A stretch of 5,507 bases of DNA from Betaproteobacteria bacterium (lineage in GTDB: Bacteria > Pseudomonadota > Gammaproteobacteria > Burkholderiales > Nitrosomonadaceae): NCBI GenBank assembly GCA_022601315.1, contig JAHZIU010000102.1:1-5507 (forward strand), given 5' to 3'. Position numbers and translations under genes: made by a program. Below, piece after piece: positions 1-5,507 of the stretch (position 1 is the stretch's first letter; every line of letters starts with the position of its first letter). The notes under the pieces are model-generated. The model saw nothing but the letters and a program-made list of their open reading frames with translations, made no database searches and was not told the origin of the DNA.

Positions 1-333
1 GCACGTGACATTGCTGATCCAATTCGAGCAGCGCCCGCTGCGACCGAACAATCTGCTGAAGCTGTCTCAGCCGCCAACGATGTACTGTCCAATCTCACCC
101 CAGAGGATCAACTGCGACTTGAAAAAATAAATGTCTTACTTGATGAAGAAATCCGTCCATATCTTCAACATGATGGCGGCGATTTGCATGTATTAGGTCT
201 TGAAGGTGACATCCTGCGCATTCATTATCAAGGTGCTTGTGGCACATGCCCAAGCGCCATAACAGGTACACTGAAGGGTATTGAACAAATGCTAAAAACA
301 ATTGAGCCTGATATTCAGGTCATTGCAAGCTGA
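1..333 (+). CDS. NifU-type Fe-S cluster scaffold domain protein, C-terminal part (5' end outside window)
   Basis: The frame is open from base 1 and ends in TGA at 331-333, giving 110 visible codons, so the start is missing. Residues 1-32 are an Ala/Glu-rich linker. Residues about 33-110 form a NifU C-terminal (Nfu) domain: an acidic helix ending EEIRPYLQHDGGDL (residues 49-62), a beta section, then GACGTCPSA with the CxxC pair Cys80 and Cys83, and a closing helix. In this family the two cysteines of each subunit bind a bridging [4Fe-4S] cluster in a dimer, for transfer to apo-proteins in the cytoplasm. The linker plus canonical HDGGD and CxxCP look more like the C-terminus of a modular NifU (IscU-like, [2Fe-2S] and Nfu domains) than E. 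coli-type NfuA, whose sequence differs here. The upstream domains cannot be seen, so that choice is inference. It converges on the HDOD gene with a 25-bp gap and no clear hairpin. Confidence 0.9.
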   Translation, partial: ARDIADPIRAAPAATEQSAEAVSAANDVLSNLTPEDQLRLEKINVLLDEEIRPYLQHDGGDLHVLGLEGDILRIHYQGACGTCPSAITGTLKGIEQMLKTIEPDIQVIAS

Positions 334-358
334 TTATCGCAACAAGTCATACTAACCA

Positions 359-1207
359 TTAGCGTATAGCATTAAGAACTTCAATGGCATCTAATTTTGC
401 AACCGTTATGGTCGACTCTATCATTTCAGGCGTCAGACCCACATAACCCCAGGATTCAAGTTTTTCAAAAAGTTTGGTTTCTTCTAACGCTACATAATGA
501 TGCGCACAAGGCTGGATGTGATTCGCAATATTAAATGCGGCATAAAGAATACAAGCATCCATTCTGGCTGCTTCTTCATCTGCCATCATGGGATCAAATT
601 GATATTCAACCATTCTCCAAATACTTTCCGGTAACCGCCATTGTTTTAAAAGTTCGGCACCTAACTCGGCATATGTAAAACCAAAAACTTTTTTCCCTTC
701 CCTAATAACAGCATCTTCACCTTGTTCCGAAAAACTCAGAATTCTTGCTGATTCCACTGGAAATTGACTAAACAGTATTAAATTCCCTACACCATGCAAC
801 AAGCCCGCAATAAAAAAACGGTCCCTGTTATTAATATTGGATGCTAACAAACGCGCAACAACACCACAGGTAACACTGTGATACCAAAACCTATCCATAT
901 CAACCAATTCAGTAGAAATGCCTTTAAAAGTGGATGTCACTGCAGAAGCTATGACCAGATTTCTTAGTTCTTTATGCCCAATCAATAAGATTGCATTTAA
1001 AACCGTACATATTTTTCCTGAAAAACCAAAATATGGACTGTTCCCAAACTTTAAAAGTTTGGCTGTCAATGCAGGGTCATTTAAAATAACTTTTTCTAAT
1101 TCAGCATTTGTCGCCTCTCCATCATTGATTAAATCATTTACTTGAACGACTACATCAGGTAATGACAATATTGAAGTGACATTAGTTACAAGCGTTCGTG
1201 CGTCCAT
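359..1207 (-). CDS. Single-domain HDOD signalling protein
   Basis: A 282-residue protein with ATG at 1207-1205 and TAA at 361-359. A GAGG Shine-Dalgarno five bases upstream supports the start. Residues about 10-205 match the HDOD domain, a degenerate relative of HD phosphohydrolases: LPDVVVQVNDLI near the N-terminus, then ILNDPALTAKLLKFGNSPYF (41-60), the AILLIGHKELRNLVIASAV region (72-90), WYH with His110, and AGLLHGVGNLIL (134-145). In the last motif the HD dyad of true phosphohydrolases is His138-Gly139, so metal-dependent hydrolysis is unlikely, as is common in HDOD proteins. Residues 206-282 are helical-looking with no recognisable output domain (no GGDEF, EAL, receiver or kinase). There is no signal peptide or membrane segment, so it should be cytoplasmic. 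HDOD proteins are known as signalling or regulatory modules, often linked to stress, motility or c-di-GMP, but the partner of this one is unknown. It lies 316 bp beyond the YfiR gene on the same strand, with its own predicted promoter. Confidence 0.92.
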   Translation of the reverse strand: MDARTLVTNVTSILSLPDVVVQVNDLINDGEATNAELEKVILNDPALTAKLLKFGNSPYFGFSGKICTVLNAILLIGHKELRNLVIASAVTSTFKGISTELVDMDRFWYHSVTCGVVARLLASNINNRDRFFIAGLLHGVGNLILFSQFPVESARILSFSEQGEDAVIREGKKVFGFTYAELGAELLKQWRLPESIWRMVEYQFDPMMADEEAARMDACILYAAFNIANHIQPCAHHYVALEETKLFEKLESWGYVGLTPEMIESTITVAKLDAIEVLNAIR

Positions 1208-1212
1208 CTAAA

Positions 1213-1216
1213 CCTC
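1213..1216 (-). promoter_or_regulatory. Ribosome binding site of the HDOD gene
   Basis: The minus strand reads GAGG, five bases (TTTAG) before the ATG at 1207. This is a usual core and spacing and fixes the HDOD start. Confidence 0.6.
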
Positions 1217-1326
1217 AATCATGAAAATTAATACTGACATTAGTCGGCTTGTGTAAACACCAACCACAGAATTATTATTTTTATGATTCCAACAGCTTAA
1301 ATAACAAGTTAAAACGTGACTTATTG

Positions 1327-1337
1327 TTCTGTCAGAA
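1327..1337. promoter_or_regulatory. Short palindrome at the predicted HDOD transcription start (possible operator)
   Basis: TTCTG-T-CAGAA is a perfect 5-bp inverted repeat with a one-base centre. It is centred two bases from the expected start near 1334 and just downstream of the -10 box, where a repressor site would act. The arms are short, so chance is a real possibility. I cannot assign it to a known regulator. Confidence 0.22.
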
Positions 1338-1340
1338 TAC

Positions 1341-1368
1341 TTTATAAGAAAAGATACAATTCAGTCAA
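1341..1368 (-). promoter_or_regulatory. Predicted sigma70-type promoter for the HDOD gene
   Basis: On the minus strand TTGACT (1368-1363, -35, five of six consensus bases) is followed by a 16-bp spacer and TATAAA (1346-1341, -10, five of six). Transcription would start near 1334 and leave a 5' leader of about 127 nt before the HDOD ATG at 1207. It is the best promoter match I see in the non-coding stretch 1208-1414, which otherwise holds AT-rich sequence without clear structure. A weaker opposing pair, TTATTG (1321-1326) and TATAAG (1343-1348) with a 16-bp spacer, overlaps it on the plus strand and could serve the small reading frame at 1415. By-eye prediction only. Confidence 0.5.
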
Positions 1369-1414
1369 AACAATTAATCTATGAACATACTACGCTTCTA
1401 TAACAAATAACACT

Positions 1415-1546
1415 ATGCCATCACTCATTAAATCAGTACTAACTGCAAATCCAGCTGGCAAGTTCGCAACATTACCTTGGTCAGTATATATCAAGTTTGA
1501 AGGTGTATTAGTAGCGCTGGCATTACTGATACACATGTACAGCTAA
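1415..1546 (+). CDS. Possible small membrane-anchored protein (43 aa), unrecognised
   Basis: ATG at 1415-1417 and TAA at 1544-1546 enclose a 43-codon frame. An in-frame TGA at 1382-1384 and no other plausible start between them make this ATG the only candidate. The product begins MPSLIKSVLTANPAG, has basic residues in its first half (Lys6, Lys16 and a Lys before the hydrophobic part), and ends in an uncharged hydrophobic stretch GVLVALALLIHMYS that could just form a membrane segment, N-terminus inside. I do not recognise the family. Its last 24 bp (1523-1546) overlap the 3' end of the convergent YfiR gene in antisense. Against it: no Shine-Dalgarno is visible before the ATG and the length is compatible with chance. 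In favour: a clean amphipathic-then-hydrophobic layout, and it fills most of an otherwise empty gap. Confidence 0.33.
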   Translation: MPSLIKSVLTANPAGKFATLPWSVYIKFEGVLVALALLIHMYS

Positions 1547-2104
1547 TTGCAGTAATTTTGAACTGATGTTTAACCCCGATTTGCGTGCATTGCCTAAATT
1601 TATTTCAAAAACAATCTTTTCATTTGCAATGCTCATATTTATTGCAACACCCTGAGCGGCCGCATCCAAGCTATCCGCAAGTGTAAGAATAGGCTTATCC
1701 TGTAATTCCATTAGAATACTAGACAAATCATTGCTAACCGACTCAGAGAAAAAAATGACCTGGCACGCTATTAATTCTTTATCATCTTTAATATGCGCTA
1801 CCCGAATACTGCGATTATTAACAGGTCTACCGTGTAGTTTGTCAATTTCATCCGAAAAAACACTTTCTCCATAAATACAAAGATTCACATTTTCACCTGC
1901 ACGCTCAGGCCATAGCGTGAATGCTATAAAGTTATAAATAAAGGCCGCTTTTACTTGATATTCTATTTGATTATCGGCAATAGCTACTGATTGTGGGGCC
2001 AACATAATAAAACTCAAACAAGAAACCAATAAAAGGTTAAACATACTTCGTTTCAATAAAGTATCAGCAAACCTTAATAGAAGGATATATTCTTGAATTC
2101 TCAT
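1523..2104 (-). CDS. YfiR-family periplasmic protein (DUF4154)
   Basis: A 193-residue protein. I choose ATG at 2104-2102 because a strong AAGGTGG lies eight bases upstream and the ATG forms TAATG with the receptor's stop. A GTG four codons earlier lies inside that Shine-Dalgarno and is unlikely. The N-terminus carries a basic patch (LLKR), a hydrophobic run (MFNLLLVSCLSFIML) and a probable cleavage site after SVAIA (about residue 43), so it should be periplasmic. The mature part is a typical YfiR domain: YQVKAAFIYNFIAFTLWPE (49-67), NLCIYG with Cys76, CQVIFFSES with Cys114, KPILTLADS, then VFEINLGNARKSGLNISSKL near the C-terminus. The two cysteines match a pair common in the family and may form a disulfide. 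The usual GGMI-like motif reads QGVAIN. Known members such as Pseudomonas YfiR repress the diguanylate cyclase YfiN. No cyclase is next to it here, so its partner is unknown. It is the last gene of the receptor cluster. Confidence 0.88.
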   Translation of the reverse strand: MRIQEYILLLRFADTLLKRSMFNLLLVSCLSFIMLAPQSVAIADNQIEYQVKAAFIYNFIAFTLWPERAGENVNLCIYGESVFSDEIDKLHGRPVNNRSIRVAHIKDDKELIACQVIFFSESVSNDLSSILMELQDKPILTLADSLDAAAQGVAINMSIANEKIVFEINLGNARKSGLNISSKLLQLAVHVYQ

Positions 2105-4218
2105 TAAAAATGCCACCTTGCCCCAACATAAATCCCTCGCGGTATAAGCGCTGGGGTGGAAGGAATAATTTCGGACACAAACTCCCGGTGACTTTCACTG
2201 AATAAATTCTGGCCTACTAGAAATAATTCAATGTTTTTGACTGGCTTATAGGCCAGTTTTGCATCCATCGTGACATAGTCTGGAATATTATAAAATGCAA
2301 CTTTACTGGTATAGCGCAACCAAAGATTAACCTGTAATTTCTCTGATATATCGTAATTTGAACGCAGTGAAAATTGATGTTGTGGGCTAACCTTATCAGC
2401 ACCACCTGTTGCTGGATCAAATTGCTTAAACTGTTCATTAGAGGAAATATCCATGGCAAGATAGCTGTAGTTACTTTGCAAGCGCCATCTATCCAAGGGT
2501 TTCCAATCAGCCGACACTTCAAATCCATAAGTTAGCGCAGATGCCTTGTTGGTAGGCAATATGGGTAATACAAATTGTTGTGGCAAACCAGAACTCAGTG
2601 CCAGTGCACCAAAACTAAAGTCACGCAATTGACTATAGTCATTGATAAATCCGGCAATATCTATGGAAGCACGTTCAGAAAACTGATGACGGTATCCCAA
2701 TTCATATGCGAGTAGTTTTTCCGAATCAAAATTACTAAGACCTTGTAACATTGCCTGGATAGGAACAGGGCCTAAACGTCCAGAACCAAAACTCGTACTA
2801 ACAACAGCGTCATGCTCAAGGCGTGACGGAGTTCGTACTGCACGCGAAACTGCCATCCAAACAGAATTCTCAGTGTTAGGTGTCCACATTAAACGAGCAT
2901 TGGGCTGCACTTCAAAGCCAGTAAAATCATTGTGGTCTAGTCGAGTACCTAGCGTAAACAGCAGGTGATTGGGTATCAGGGTAATTTCATCACGAACAAA
3001 TAGGCTATAGAAATGATTGGCGCTTTGTTGTGGGCTAAAAGTCACTATCTCCGTATTGAAAACTTTATTGCTATTTAGCCTATAATGCGCGCCCCAGGTT
3101 AGGTCATGTCTCTTAAACAAGGGGAATCGATGTTGGAAATCAATATCGACACTCTGAGCCTTATATGCAGAAAAGGGAGATATTTCGTAATGATTGTTAT
3201 CATATGAAGCCTGTAACAAGAGCGAGGATTGCTCGGAGAAGGTACGATCCCATCGAAAGCGCATATACCCGCCTTCTTGGTGTCCGCGACTATCAGCAGC
3301 CGTATTGAGTAAATTTATAACACTTGGAGATAATGTATGGCCAAGGGAATTATAGAAAAACTCTCCATGTAAAGTGAGATCATCAATTCCGCGGGTATGA
3401 TCTAAACGGATTCCCCCACGCGCAGAGTGCCATTGGTCACTTTTATTAAGGCCAGATAAAGATTTCGTATTGTCCCTGGTAAAAACCTTAGCGTAGATAC
3501 GGAATGGTGTTTCTTCATTAATTTTTCCACCATACCGAGCGCCAAAAAATCCCTGCTCAAAACTACCGCCACCTGCTGTGAGCAATGCACCTTGTGTGTC
3601 GGAAGCTTTTTTCGTTATAACATTAATGATGCCATTCACTGCATTTGTTCCCCAGACTGTAGCAGCAGGACCACGAATAATTTCGATACGTTCGATATCC
3701 TCCATAAAGGTATCTTGTTGTGCCCATAGTGTGCCGGCAATCAATGGAGAATAATCACTGCGTCCGTCTATAAGAACTTGTACTTTACTAGAAGAAAAGC
3801 CATTGAAACCACGTATACTAACCGCCCATTTATCCGAGCTTATTCGCCCAACTTGTACACCGGGCGCCATACGTAATGCTTCTGGAATACTGGTTACACC
3901 AGATCGACGAATATCATCCTGTGTAATGACAAAAATAGCTGATGCAACTTCAGTGAGTTTTTGTGAACGTCTGGAAACAGAAGTTACATTGACCACCTTC
4001 ACATTCATCAGTTCTTCAATACTTAAATTCAAGAACTGATTGTTCACTGACATATTCTCAGCAAAGGAAATATTTATAAAACAACATAGAAAGACAAAGC
4101 TCAAAAACCTCAAAATCGAATTCTTTGGATGAATTTGTTTAAATTCCATGCGCGTAGGAACCAATCTGGTAAGCCAGCTAAACTGCGTTTCGCTATGGTT
4201 TTCAATTAAAATCGCCAT
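2104..4218 (-). CDS. TonB-dependent outer-membrane receptor, full length
   Basis: A 704-residue protein with a TonB receptor plug domain at about residues 86-200: VASAIFVITQDDIRRSG, IPEALRMAPGVQV, WAVSIRGFNG, VLIDGRSDYSP, IERIEIIRGPAATVWGTNAV and NGIINVITKKA. The rest is a beta-barrel ending in aromatic WHF, as outer-membrane proteins do. It should take up, or sense, a ligand across the outer membrane using TonB energy. The ligand cannot be told from sequence, and no classical TonB box is obvious before the plug. The start is uncertain. ATG 4218 overlaps the upstream gene by 13 nt and has AGGTG four bases before it. The internal ATG 4149 (residue 24) gives a textbook 31-residue signal peptide ending FINISFA, but lacks a Shine-Dalgarno. 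Cleavage is expected before Glu54-Asn55 of the long form. The stop overlaps the YfiR start. Its upstream neighbour is a close paralogue. No frameshift or missing plug motif is seen. Confidence 0.93.
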   Translation of the reverse strand: MAILIENHSETQFSWLTRLVPTRMEFKQIHPKNSILRFLSFVFLCCFINISFAENMSVNNQFLNLSIEELMNVKVVNVTSVSRRSQKLTEVASAIFVITQDDIRRSGVTSIPEALRMAPGVQVGRISSDKWAVSIRGFNGFSSSKVQVLIDGRSDYSPLIAGTLWAQQDTFMEDIERIEIIRGPAATVWGTNAVNGIINVITKKASDTQGALLTAGGGSFEQGFFGARYGGKINEETPFRIYAKVFTRDNTKSLSGLNKSDQWHSARGGIRLDHTRGIDDLTLHGEFFYNSLGHTLSPSVINLLNTAADSRGHQEGGYMRFRWDRTFSEQSSLLLQASYDNNHYEISPFSAYKAQSVDIDFQHRFPLFKRHDLTWGAHYRLNSNKVFNTEIVTFSPQQSANHFYSLFVRDEITLIPNHLLFTLGTRLDHNDFTGFEVQPNARLMWTPNTENSVWMAVSRAVRTPSRLEHDAVVSTSFGSGRLGPVPIQAMLQGLSNFDSEKLLAYELGYRHQFSERASIDIAGFINDYSQLRDFSFGALALSSGLPQQFVLPILPTNKASALTYGFEVSADWKPLDRWRLQSNYSYLAMDISSNEQFKQFDPATGGADKVSPQHQFSLRSNYDISEKLQVNLWLRYTSKVAFYNIPDYVTMDAKLAYKPVKNIELFLVGQNLFSESHREFVSEIIPSTPALIPRGIYVGARWHF
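2113..2119 (-). promoter_or_regulatory. Shine-Dalgarno of the YfiR gene inside the receptor coding sequence
   Basis: The minus strand reads AAGGTGG, within the codons for the Ala-Arg-Trp near the receptor's C-terminus and eight bases before the ATG at 2104. With the TAATG overlap it points to translational coupling of the receptor and the YfiR protein, and it decides the YfiR start. Confidence 0.7.
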
Positions 4219-5507
4219 TGTGCACCTGCGTATATGCCGCGCGGTATCACCCCTGGGATTGACGGAATCGTGTCAGACACAAATTCCCGGTGATTCTGAC
4301 TGAACAGATTTTGGCCTACAAGAAACAATTCAATATTTCTAACTGGTTTGAACACCAGTTTTGCATCCATCGTAACGAAACCAGGGATATCGTAGAATGC
4401 AATTTTACTGTTATAGCGCACCCACAGGTTAATCTCCAATTTATCCGAAATATCATAGTTTGAACGTAATGACAGTCGATGCTGTGGGCTGATTTTATCT
4501 GCCCCCCCTGTCGTTGGGTCAAGCTGTCTCAGTAACTCATTTGATGAGATATTCATACCCAGGTAGCTATAGTTACTTTGCAAACGCCATTTATCCAATG
4601 GCTTCCAGTCGGCTGAAACCTCAAATCCATAAGTAAGTGCAGAGGCAGCATTGTTCGCCACCACTGGCAAAAGCAATTGTCCTGGCAATCCTGTGCTTGC
4701 TGACAACCCACCTAAACTTACATCACGTAACTGACTGTAGTCATTTATAAAGCTTGCAAAATCAATTGAAGCATTCTGAGAAATTTTATGGCGATACCCT
4801 AATTCGTATGCGATTAGTTTTTCTGAATTGAAATTCTGCGAGCCAGTTAATGTGACTAAGATAGGAATTGGTAAAGCAGGCACTCCGGGGAAATTTTGAA
4901 CTTGCCCTACAGTGGTAATCACATCATGCTCACCACGTGCAGGTATTCGAACTGCGCGAGAAACTGACAACCAAATTGAATTTTCTGCATTGGGTGTCCA
5001 CATGAGACGCGCATTAGGTTGAAATTCCAAACCTGTGAAATCATTATGATCCAGCCGCGTACCCAATGTGAATAGCAGACGATTGGGTATTAGAGAAATG
5101 TCGTCACTGATAAAAACACTTGCTTGATGATTGGTTTGTTCGCGAGGTGAAAATCTAACGATCTCTGTATCAGAAACTTTGTTGTGATACAGTCGATAAT
5201 TTGCTCCCCAAACAACATTATGTCTATCTGACAATTGAAAACGATGCTGGAAATCAATATCAAAACTCTCTGAATCAGAGTTTCCTATCGGCAAAAAATG
5301 ATAGCGATTACGATCATAATAAGTTTGCAGCCTGATTGAAGATTGTTCAGAATAAATCCGATCCCAACGGAAACGGATATTTCCGCCTTCATGATTCCCT
5401 CGCAGACCACTCATTGGAGCGACAGACTGATTCAATACGCCTTGATTCAAGGTATCGCCAACTGAATTGTAGAAAATATCCCCCTGCAATGTAAATTGGT
5501 CGATACC
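4206..5507 (-). CDS. TonB-dependent outer-membrane receptor paralogue, C-terminal 433 residues (5' end outside window)
   Basis: The frame is open from the right edge (first visible residues GIDQFTMQGD) to TAA at 4208-4206. The Met codon at 5489 is internal, because the six codons before it align with the neighbouring receptor. The visible part is beta-barrel only and the plug lies outside the window. It aligns end to end with residues 277-704 of the downstream receptor, sharing blocks such as LLFTLGTRLDHNDFTG, QPNARLMWTPN, ALTYGFEVSADWKPLD, WRLQSNYSYL and NIELFLVGQNLFS, and ends in aromatic WRF. Differences cluster in segments likely to be surface loops. The role should be TonB-driven uptake or sensing of an unknown ligand, perhaps related to that of its paralogue. 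It precedes the second receptor with a 13-nt overlap, or a 56-nt gap if that gene starts at 4149, so co-transcription is likely. The operon promoter is beyond the window. Confidence 0.92.
   Translation of the reverse strand, partial: GIDQFTLQGDIFYNSVGDTLNQGVLNQSVAPMSGLRGNHEGGNIRFRWDRIYSEQSSIRLQTYYDRNRYHFLPIGNSDSESFDIDFQHRFQLSDRHNVVWGANYRLYHNKVSDTEIVRFSPREQTNHQASVFISDDISLIPNRLLFTLGTRLDHNDFTGLEFQPNARLMWTPNAENSIWLSVSRAVRIPARGEHDVITTVGQVQNFPGVPALPIPILVTLTGSQNFNSEKLIAYELGYRHKISQNASIDFASFINDYSQLRDVSLGGLSASTGLPGQLLLPVVANNAASALTYGFEVSADWKPLDKWRLQSNYSYLGMNISSNELLRQLDPTTGGADKISPQHRLSLRSNYDISDKLEINLWVRYNSKIAFYDIPGFVTMDAKLVFKPVRNIELFLVGQNLFSQNHREFVSDTIPSIPGVIPRGIYAGAQWRF

Larger units (their letters stand above)
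2104..5507 (-). repeat. Tandem duplication of receptor genes (two diverged copies)
   Basis: The stretch 2104-3390 and the stretch 4206-5507 are homologous along their whole visible length, offset by about 2.1 kb and in the same orientation. Protein blocks are often identical while the DNA differs at many third positions, for example 2466-2545 against 4568-4647. The duplication is therefore old and kept under selection for protein sequence, not a recent or assembly-made copy. The left part of the upstream copy's counterpart (plug region, 3391-4218) has its partner outside the window. Confidence 0.85.

Noticed and set aside
95..301. 68-codon minus-strand frame opposite the NifU-type domain
   Set aside because: Antisense to the conserved CxxC-containing domain, with no supporting signal.
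334..358. Bidirectional terminator between the convergent NifU-type and HDOD genes
   Set aside because: The 25-bp gap contains no inverted repeat followed by a T-run.
918..1145. 75-codon plus-strand frame inside the HDOD gene
   Set aside because: Lies wholly antisense to a clearly conserved domain, and its product has no recognisable features.
1381..1410. Nine-codon frame (MNILRFYNK) just before the 43-residue frame, as a leader peptide
   Set aside because: Very short, no Shine-Dalgarno, no run of a single amino acid and no attenuator hairpin after it.
1415..1546. Light-harvesting-like small polypeptide, because of the ALLIH motif in the hydrophobic end
   Set aside because: Only a few residues match, the protein stops straight after them, and there are no photosynthesis genes nearby.
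2104..2116. GTG at 2116 as the start of the YfiR gene
   Set aside because: It sits within the AAGGTGG that serves the ATG at 2104, and the TAATG junction favours the ATG.
3803..4039. 78-codon plus-strand frame opposite the receptor plug domain
   Set aside because: The complementary strand encodes highly conserved plug motifs, so this is a shadow frame.
4206..5489. Met codon at 5489 as the true start of the upstream receptor
   Set aside because: The frame continues to the window edge and the six extra codons align with the paralogue. A start here would leave a barrel with no signal peptide or plug.

Overview
The window looks like chromosomal DNA from a Gram-negative bacterium, most likely a Beta- or Gammaproteobacterium. 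It encodes outer-membrane TonB-dependent receptors, Sec-type signal peptides, a periplasmic YfiR-family protein and a NifU-type Fe-S protein. The DNA is AT-leaning. I cannot name a genus from sequence alone.

Layout. Positions 1-333 (+) hold the 3' end of a gene whose product ends in a NifU-type Fe-S scaffold domain. It faces a convergent single-domain HDOD gene at 359-1207 (-), 25 bp away. A 207-bp non-coding stretch follows (1208-1414). It carries a good sigma70-like promoter for the HDOD gene and an 11-bp palindrome at the predicted transcription start. A possible 43-residue membrane-anchored protein, too short for most gene callers, lies at 1415-1546 (+) and overlaps the 3' end of the next gene tail-to-tail.

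From 1523 to the right edge everything runs leftward as a tightly packed cluster. In transcription order it is a partial TonB-dependent receptor (4206-5507, 5' end beyond the window), a full-length paralogous receptor (2104-4218), then a YfiR-family periplasmic protein (1523-2104). The receptors are clearly tandem duplicates. The YfiR gene is coupled to the second receptor by a TAATG stop/start overlap, with its Shine-Dalgarno inside the receptor's last codons.

How they may work together. The receptors should import or sense an unknown ligand at the outer membrane. YfiR proteins are known periplasmic regulators of membrane diguanylate cyclases. Co-translation of two receptors and a YfiR protein suggests that receptor occupancy is linked to a periplasmic signal, perhaps c-di-GMP. 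No cyclase or kinase partner is visible here, so the partner would be upstream of the window or elsewhere. The stand-alone HDOD protein downstream on the same strand belongs to a family often seen in signalling, but it has its own promoter and any link is inference. No tRNA, rRNA, CRISPR array, insertion sequence or convincing terminator was seen.
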